Shown in pieces: positions 9,606-15,414 of a DNA stretch of 18,504 nt. The notes under the pieces were generated by a model. That model was given only the letters and a program-made list of their open reading frames with translations, did not search any database and had not been told where the DNA came from. The position numbers and the translations under genes are program-made. The first letter of the stretch is position 1, and every line of letters starts with the position of its first letter. This DNA is from Anaeromyces robustus (Eukaryota; Neocallimastigomycota; Neocallimastigomycetes; Neocallimastigales; Neocallimastigaceae), in assembly GCA_002104895.1 (NCBI GenBank), contig MCFG01000246.1, forward strand, positions 87,501-106,004, in the 5' to 3' direction.

Positions 9606-9853
9606 TATAATTTATATAATTAATAGTTAACAAATATATATATTTTTTATAATTGATATAATTAATAGTTAATAAATATATATATTTATTTTAATTTTAT
9701 TTTAATTTTTTAATAATTATTTATTTTATTTATTTATTTATATATATTGTTTCTTTTTCAACTTTTATTTATTTTAATATTTTTATTTAATATTATTTTA
9801 TTTTTATAATATATTGTTCAATTTTTCTAATTATTTTTTTATATAAATCATTA
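9523..9853. promoter_or_regulatory. AT-rich 5' flank of the lectin-like gene
   Basis: Immediate upstream region of the minus-strand start. It contains a (TA)n run near 9573-9596 and is otherwise A/T only. It must hold the 5' UTR and core promoter, but no TATA or initiator can be distinguished in this composition. Confidence 0.4.
9603..9686. repeat. Two-copy direct repeat of about 43 bp
   Basis: Two adjacent copies share TATAATTAATAGTTAAnAAA followed by a TA run (about 9603-9643 and 9644-9686), with a few substitutions between them. Confidence 0.75.
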
Positions 9854-10302
9854 TATGACTTACTTTACTCTTATTTTATTTTATTTTAATTTTATTTTAT
9901 TTTATATGTTATTGTAGCTTATTCTACTTTACTCTTATTTTATTTTATTTTAATTTTATTTTATTTTATATGTAATTATAGCTAATTCTAATTTACTATT
10001 TATTTTGTTATTTTAATTTTATTTTATTTTATTCTATTTTATTTTATTTTATATATACTTGTAGCTTATTCTACTTTACTATTTATTTTATTTTATTTTA
10101 TTTTATTTTATATGTAATTGTAGCTTATTCTACTTTACTATTTATTTTTTATATAATTGTAACCTACTTTATTATTTACTTTATTTTTTTTTTTTTTTTT
10201 TTTTATTTTGTTTATATGTAACTGTAACTTATTCCACTTTACTATTTATTTTATTTTATTTATTTTATTTATATGTAACTGTAACTTATTCTATTTTACT
10301 AT
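9854..10302. repeat. Minisatellite array with conserved TAGCTTATTCTACTTTACT core
   Basis: At least seven cores, plus a partial one at 9858-9872, related to TGTAATTGTAGCTTATTC followed by TACTTTACT. They begin near 9904, 9968, 10052, 10111, 10151 (degenerate), 10214 and 10271. They are separated by (TTTTA)n filler, so spacing varies from about 40 to 84 bp. The cores are better conserved than the filler. The array lies about 330-780 bp upstream of the lectin-like gene's start codon. Confidence 0.85.
10184..10204. repeat. Poly(T) tract, 21 nt
   Basis: Uninterrupted T run inside the minisatellite filler between the sixth and seventh cores. Confidence 0.95.
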
Positions 10303-10311
10303 TTATTTAAT

Positions 10312-10382
10312 TTTTATTTTATTTTTATTTTTTTTATTTTTATTTTTATTTTTATTTTTATTTTTATTTTTTTTTTTTTTTT
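10312..10382. repeat. (TTTTTA)n hexanucleotide tract
   Basis: A degenerate then near-perfect hexanucleotide run ending in a poly(T) block. It explains the spurious Phe/Leu-rich frame readable here on the plus strand. Confidence 0.9.
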
Positions 10383-10735
10383 TATATATTTTTTTTATTT
10401 TTTTTTTATATTTTTATATATTTTGATTTGTTTTTGTCTATTATATGATATTTAATTTATTATTTTTCTTATTATTTATATTTAATAATATTTATCTTTA
10501 TTCTATTTTTTTATTATTTATATAATCATTTTGATATCTTTTATATTATTATAATTTTTTTTTTTTTTTTTTTGTTATAAATTAAAATAAAAATGTATAT
10601 TAAAATAAATTGAATATTAATATTTTTTATTATTTTTAGTTCGGTAATATATTAAATAATTTTAAAATAATGATGTCAATAAATTTAATAAATAAACATT
10701 TCTATTTCTTATAAAATGTAACACAATTTATTTTC

Positions 10736-10764
10736 TTTTTTTTTTAAAAAAAAAAAAAAAAAAA
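10736..10764. repeat. T10-A19 homopolymer pair
   Basis: Poly(T) followed directly by poly(A), the same arrangement as at 508-549. Confidence 0.9.
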
Positions 10765-10870
10765 GTACAAATTTATTTTTTTTAGGTAAATTAAAAAAAG
10801 TTTATTTATTAATTTTTTTTTTTTCATTTTGTTATTATTTTTTTTTTTTTTTTTTCAATTCTTTATATAA

Positions 10871-10915
10871 AAATATAATATAATATAATATAATATAATA
10901 TATATTATATTATAT
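10871..10915. repeat. (AATAT)n array ending in an A/T palindrome
   Basis: Roughly six pentanucleotide units running into ATATAATATATATTATAT, a self-complementary stretch. Confidence 0.9.
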
Positions 10916-10979
10916 GAAACTATTCATATTAAAATATTTATTTAGTAGTAAAATATTAAAAAATAATATTATATTATTA

Positions 10980-11275
10980 TTATATTATTATTATATTATT
11001 ATTATATTATTATAGTTTTATTTTATAATATTATTTTATATTATTATTATATTATTATTATATTATTATTATATTATTATTATATTATTATTCTTATTAT
11101 ATTATTATAATTTAATTTTATAATATTATTTTATATTATTGTTATTTTATTATTATATTATTATTATATTATTATTATATTATTATTCTTATTATATTAT
11201 TATAATTTAATTTTATAATATTATTTTATATTATTGTTATTTTATTATTATATTATTATTATATTATTATACTAT
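10980..11275. repeat. 95-bp satellite, about three copies
   Basis: A TTATTATA-type array carries a higher-order period of exactly 95 bp. The landmark ATTATTATA(A/G) occurs at 11006, 11101 and 11196, and TTCTTATTATATTATTATAA occurs at 11091 and 11186. The last two copies are essentially identical, which points to recent duplication. The first differs by a few bases. Confidence 0.85.
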
Positions 11276-11285
11276 TACTATTTTT

Positions 11286-11351
11286 GATTCTTGTCCTGAG
11301 TAGCGTGTTGATAATAAATATTTGGAATTGGAATATTATGTTTTATTTTAA
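11286..11351 (+). pseudogene. Short coding-like relic at the satellite edge
   Basis: A plus-strand frame reads DSCPE, a TAG stop (11301-11303), then RVDNKYLELEYYVLF and TAA. The mixed base composition stands out sharply from the surrounding A/T-only repeats. It may be the last trace of a transposon or gene. There is no start codon and no recognisable family, so this is weak. Confidence 0.2.
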
Positions 11352-11603
11352 ATATTATATATCTATTCAATTGATTTAGTTATTAATTAATTATTTATTT
11401 AATTAAATATTATTTGTACTATAAATTTTATTTATTATTAATTTGGGTAGTTAATATCGACAGAAACCGTCAAAATAAAATAATAATACATAAATTTTTT
11501 ATATTCAAAGAATTACTTTTAATTATTATATGATTAACAGTATTAATAAAAAAAAAAGATAAAATATTTAAAAATTTAATTATTATTATTATTTTTTATT
11601 GTA
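11352..11603. other. AT-rich spacer
   Basis: No gene seen. Only a small mixed-sequence patch near 11445-11475 (GGGTAG, CGACAGAAACCGTC) departs from A/T monotony. Its origin is unknown. Confidence 0.7.
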
Positions 11604-11903
<300 letters not shown>

Positions 11904-12484
11904 AATATATATTTAAGTATTTAGATAAATTATTATTGTAACTATACGATTAATTTTTAAATAAACTTAATTCAATGAAAAGTTATTATTATATTAGATA
12001 AAGGGTTAGTTATTGGTTAGATATAAATATTAGTTATTAGTTAAATAAATAAATAAATAAATAATTCGAAACAGAGTAATTTTACTAAGTTGTAACGATT
12101 CTAATAGTTCTTATAATGTTTAATTTTAATAGATATTTAAACATTGTTATTCAATATTTATAGAAGACTAAACATTTTAACAAAAAATATAATTTTTTTT
12201 CTTTTTTTTTTTATTCTCTATAGATATTTTTTAAAGTATAATTTGATAAATATTTATTACTTGTTTAAATAAATATCTAATTAATAATAATTAAATCTAA
12301 ATAAATTCAAATATTGTTATCTACATAATTAATATTTATTAAATCTATATTTAATAAATTTAAAATAATCTAATAAAAGTATTTTTATTATTATTTTTAT
12401 ATATAAAATAATAATTATTATAGTCAAAGTAGAAATTTGTTATTCTGGATATTTGAAATAAAGTTAGGATTTTTAATTTTTTTT
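11904..12484. other. AT-rich spacer without detectable gene
   Basis: Stops occur in all frames. There are short AAAT runs (12042-12063) and isolated GGTTAG-like words (12002-12009, 12015-12020). I see nothing else. Confidence 0.7.
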
Positions 12485-12530
12485 GGTTAGGGTTATTTTT
12501 TATTATATTAATTTTTTATTAGGGTTAGGT
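12485..12530 (+). repeat. Interstitial telomere-like TTAGGG motifs
   Basis: GGTTAGGGTTA (12485-12495) and TTAGGGTTAGGT (12519-12530) lie 23 nt apart in otherwise A/T sequence. They match the TTAGGG telomere unit common in fungi but amount to only a few units. Confidence 0.45.
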
Positions 12531-12560
12531 TTTTAATGATAAATTTATTAATTATTTGGA

Positions 12561-12955
12561 ATTGTATGCGTTGAAAATCAAATAAAAGAGAAAAAAGATG
12601 AAAATAGAGTAAAAAAAAACTATATATATAAAACTATATATATAGAAAAAATTTATGAAAAACAAAGTATATCTATGCAAGATATATATATAAATATGAA
12701 TCAGAAAAATTTTTCTTGTGAAACAATCTTAAGAGTAGTACAACAAAAATTTATGATAAAATAATCAAAAAATTTTATTGAGAACTGGAAATGTTGCACA
12801 ATAAAATAAAATGATAATAATATCAAAATTCTTGTTGTGTAACTCTGAGAAAAGTAACACAGTAAAAATTTTTAATAAATTGAGATAAGTAATATAATAA
12901 TAAATAAATAATAAACCTATATATACTAAAGAAAATAATGCTAAACGCATACAAT
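12561..12955. mobile_element. Candidate MITE-like element with 12-bp inverted repeats
   Basis: ATTGTATGCGTT at 12561-12572 is matched by its exact reverse complement AACGCATACAAT at 12944-12955, enclosing 371 bp. The arms contain GC-bearing bases rare here, so chance is less likely than for A/T-only arms. The interior has no credible coding region and consists largely of degenerate 58-bp tandem repeats. No clear target-site duplication is visible at the edges, which weakens the transposon reading. Confidence 0.4.
12644..12884. repeat. Degenerate 57-64 bp tandem repeat, about four units
   Basis: Units run approximately 12644-12702, 12703-12766, 12767-12824 and 12825-12884. Shared features are AAAATTTT at the start, a TTGTGnAAC-type block, AGnAGTAnCACAnTAAAA in the middle and GATAATAATATC at the end. 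They are diverged enough to be old. The first unit is the least certain; it contains a small hairpin, ATATCT-ATGCA-AGATAT (12669-12685). Confidence 0.6.
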
Positions 12956-13127
12956 CAAAAGTTATATACATGAATTATTAAAAAATATTATTACATGAGA
13001 TAAATAAAAGTTAAACTAAGCTAAAATACGTTAAAATAAGGTTTTTAAAGTTACGTAAAACGTACTAAAACCCTTACATTAATGTATTTTAATATTCTAT
13101 TCTAAAGTTTTGCAAAATTTTTAAGTT

Positions 13128-13170
13128 AATTACGTGATCTGCAATACAAAACATATTACAATACGTAATT
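13128..13170. repeat. AATTACGT/ACGTAATT inverted repeat
   Basis: Perfect 8-bp arms (13128-13135 and 13163-13170) flank 27 nt of mixed sequence. It could form a small stem-loop. Function unknown. Confidence 0.5.
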
Positions 13171-13914
13171 ATATAAATAATAATATATGTAAATTCTTAT
13201 AAAAACAAATATATATATAAATAACTAAATAAATAGATATCTATATATATATAATGTTAATAAAAAATCTACATAAAAGAATTTAAATTAATAATATATA
13301 TATATAATATTGATATAGTGAAAATAAAATTTTTAAATAATAGTAGAAAGATTAAATAAATATTATAATCTTAAGATCACAATATATATATTAATTAACA
13401 CTATTAAGAAAAAAATAAAATTTTCATTATACCTATTATATATATATTAGTAAACATTGAAAAAATTTATATATATCTAAATAAAAATAAAATTAAATTT
13501 TTATATATATCTAAATATCTAAATAAATAAATAAATAAATATATATCAAAATTAATTTATCTTTACTAAATAATATATAAAATGAGTTAAGTATATAAAA
13601 TTAAATAAATATATATAAATAAAAAAAATTATTATAAATAAATATTTCATTATTCATAAAAATTTCTTATATATATATATTAGAGTAAAAGTTGAAAAAA
13701 TTATATATATATATGATATTATATAAAATTATCCATATTCATTCATTTATAAAAATAAATAAATAAATAATAAAATAATATTATATAATAAAAAATATAT
13801 AATAATTTATAAAGCTTAATGAAAATATAAAATATATAAATATAAATAAAAAATATTACTTAACAATATTCTTAAATATTATTAAGATAATACAAAAATT
13901 TACATTGTATATAT

Positions 13915-14000
13915 ATATAGATAAAAAAATTATAAAATTATATAGAATATGAAAAATATATAGATAAAAAAATTATAAAATTATATAGAATATGAAAAAT
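13915..14000. repeat. Two-copy 43-bp tandem duplication
   Basis: ATATAGATAAAAAAATTATA and the following bases through GAATATGAAAAAT repeat at 13915-13957 and 13958-14000 with essentially no differences. This indicates a recent duplication. Confidence 0.9.
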
Positions 14001-14091
14001 AAATAAATAATTATTTATAGTTCATAATGAATAATAAGAAATTTAAAAAATTCATATATATAAGAAATTTATAATAAATTTAAAAAAAAGA

Positions 14092-14111
14092 TAATAATAA
14101 TATTATTATTA
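14092..14111. repeat. A/T palindrome TAATAATAATATTATTATTA
   Basis: Self-complementary 20-bp stretch. It is the first of a series of foldbacks reaching to 14525. Confidence 0.8.
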
Positions 14112-14153
14112 ATGAGTATTATAAAAAAATCTTAGTATATTGTATATATATAG

Positions 14154-14260
14154 AATAATAATAAAGAAATCAAAAATGAATAAATAATTAATAATAATAA
14201 TATTACAATGTAATTTATTATTATTGAATTATCTTTCATTCATTTTCTCTATTATTATTT
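14154..14260. repeat. Long imperfect foldback centred on ATTACA-A-TGTAAT
   Basis: The two arms (about 14154-14207 and 14209-14260) pair with gaps over some 50 bp. Inner pairing is ATTACA/TGTAAT, then AATAATAATAA blocks, a shared ATGAAT segment and outer AATAATAAT blocks. The ATGAAT and AGAAA parts are not simple A/T repeats, which supports a true inverted duplication. Confidence 0.6.
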
Positions 14261-14345
14261 ATTATTAGTATTGTATTTCATTATTACATAAAATACAACT
14301 ATGATTGGATAAGAGTATTAAATTTTTAATAGAAAAAAATTTTTT

Positions 14346-14393
14346 GAATCAATATATTAAAATATATAGTAATATATTTAAATATATTAATTC
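14346..14393. repeat. Imperfect 21-bp inverted repeat
   Basis: GAATCAATATATTAAAATATA (14346-14366) pairs with 14373-14393 with two mismatches around a 6-nt loop. Confidence 0.65.
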
Positions 14394-14399
14394 AATAAG

Positions 14400-14486
14400 A
14401 AATTTTTATTATATCAATAGCGAATAACCAATAGTAAATCCGAAGGATTTACTATTGGCTATGAAGCTTTGATATAATAAAAATTT
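14400..14486. repeat. Strong two-stage hairpin with GAA loop
   Basis: An 18-bp outer arm (14400-14417) pairs perfectly with 14469-14486. A 14-bp inner arm, CCAATAGTAAATCC (14428-14441), pairs perfectly with 14445-14458 across the triloop GAA. The arms are separated by about 10 nt of largely unpaired sequence on each side. The inner stem is the most stable hairpin seen in the spacer. Confidence 0.9.
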
Positions 14487-14487
14487 T

Positions 14488-14504
14488 CCCATTCCCACCC
14501 TCCC
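14488..14504 (-). other. G-quadruplex motif GGGAGGGTGGGAATGGG
   Basis: The minus strand carries four GGG runs with loops of 1, 1 and 3 nt, a textbook stable G4 pattern. On the plus strand it reads CCCATTCCCACCCTCCC. It is the only GC-dense patch in several kilobases of AT-rich spacer, 1 nt from the hairpin above. Confidence 0.85.
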
Positions 14505-14508
14505 TTTT

Positions 14509-14525
14509 ATGGTAATTATTACCAT
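14509..14525. repeat. ATGGTAATTATTACCAT palindrome
   Basis: Perfect 8-bp arms around a central T, 4 nt after the G-quadruplex motif. Confidence 0.85.
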
Positions 14526-14576
14526 TAATAATAATTATTATTATTATATATAATAATATAATAAAAAAATTAAAAA

Positions 14577-14660
14577 TAAAAAAAAAACTATATAATAAAT
14601 AATAAAAAAAAAACTATCTATAATAAATAATAAAGAAAAAAAAACTTTCTATTTAATAAT
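14577..14660. repeat. Degenerate A-rich repeat with CTATnTA cores
   Basis: Three units of an A-run followed by CTAT/CTTTCTA and AATAATAAA, offset by 26 and 31 nt. Simple-sequence-derived. Confidence 0.6.
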
Positions 14661-14742
14661 AAAAAATTGTTATATATATATAAAAAACTAATAAAAATAT
14701 TATATAATTATATATATATAATTAATAAAAATACTTTTTAAA

Positions 14743-14888
14743 ATAAAAAATAATAAAATATATACAATGTAAATTTAAAAATATAAAAAATAATAAAATA
14801 TATACAATGTAAATTTAAAAATATAAAAAATAATAAAATATATACAATGTAAATTTAAAAATATAAAAAATAATAAAAAATATACATA
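14743..14888. repeat. 40-bp tandem repeat, about 3.6 copies
   Basis: Exact copies at 14743-14782, 14783-14822 and 14823-14862, then a partial diverged one. Each contains TATACAATGTAAATTTAAAA. Identity suggests recent expansion. Confidence 0.95.
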
Positions 14889-15189
14889 AATATAAATAAT
14901 AAAAATTATAATAATAAATAAATATTTTAGAAATAATATTTATTTTTTATATTATAATAATTATTATTAATATTTTTTTTTTGTTTATAAAAATAAAAGT
15001 ATATAATATTTAAAAATATTATATTATTTTTTTTTCCATATTTTAAAAGTAAACAAAAAAAATTTTATAATTTAATAAATAAATAAATAAAAATAAAAAA
15101 AAATAAATTAAATTATTTTTTTTTTGTTTACTTTTTTTTTTTTAATTATTGTTTATAAATTAAAAATTTTTTTTTTCTTTTAATATGTT
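14889..15189. other. AT-rich spacer, possible distal 3' part of the LINE
   Basis: Homopolymers and short repeats of the type TTTTGTTTA. There is no gene. The boundary of the reverse-transcriptase element is not visible. Confidence 0.6.
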
Positions 15190-15414
15190 AGAAAAAAAAA
15201 TTTTTTTAAATGTCGTTTTGTTATAATAATTAATAGCAATTATAATAATTTAATTTTTTTTTAAATGTTTTGTGTGTAACAAAAAAAATTTTTTTTTAAA
15301 ATGTTCTGTTTTAATTAAATTTTTGTCACGTGTATAAATTTTTTCTCTAACTTTAGAAGGTCACTTAAAAAGGCCACACAGAAAAGGAAGAAGGTCACTT
15401 GAATAATTTTTTTT
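15190..15414 (-). other. Probable 3' UTR of the LINE element
   Basis: Directly 3' of the reverse-transcriptase stop codon. It contains three degenerate copies of poly(T) followed by AAATGTnnTGT on the plus strand (about 15199-15220, 15252-15275, 15286-15310). It also contains a 12-bp direct repeat AGAAGGTCACTT at 15355-15366 and 15389-15400, 34 bp apart. The non-A/T 12-mer repeats could be part of the element's 3' recognition structure. This is inferred from position only. Confidence 0.4.

Larger units (their letters stand above)
10303..10979. other. Low-complexity spacer without genes
   Basis: Homopolymers and TA-rich sequence only. Contains T19 (10555-10573), a T10-A19 pair (10736-10764), poly(T) near 10835-10855 and a pentanucleotide array, annotated separately where regular. 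I see no coding signal. Confidence 0.8.
12956..14091. other. TA-rich spacer without detectable gene
   Basis: About 1.1 kb of (TA)n, AAAT and A-rich runs. The only mixed-sequence part is 13020-13170, with short hairpins such as TACGT-AAA-ACGTA near 13053-13065 and an AATTACGT/ACGTAATT inverted repeat. No coding frame is supported. Confidence 0.7.

Noticed and set aside
9854-10302. CRISPR-like regularly spaced repeats
   Set aside because: Spacers are simple (TTTTA)n filler of variable length, the genome is eukaryotic in character and no cas gene is present. It is a minisatellite.
10208-10426. Plus-strand frame rich in Phe, Leu and Ile
   Set aside because: It is a translation of the minisatellite cores and the (TTTTTA)n tract. 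Composition follows the repeat and there is no protein-like diversity.
11286-11320. Possible tRNA promoter-like words (GATTCTTGTCC, GTAGCGTG)
   Set aside because: No acceptor, D-arm or anticodon stem can be folded around them on either strand.
12765-12971. Minus-strand 68-codon frame
   Set aside because: It overlies the degenerate 58-bp tandem repeats and one inverted-repeat end. Residue usage is what AT-rich DNA gives by chance.
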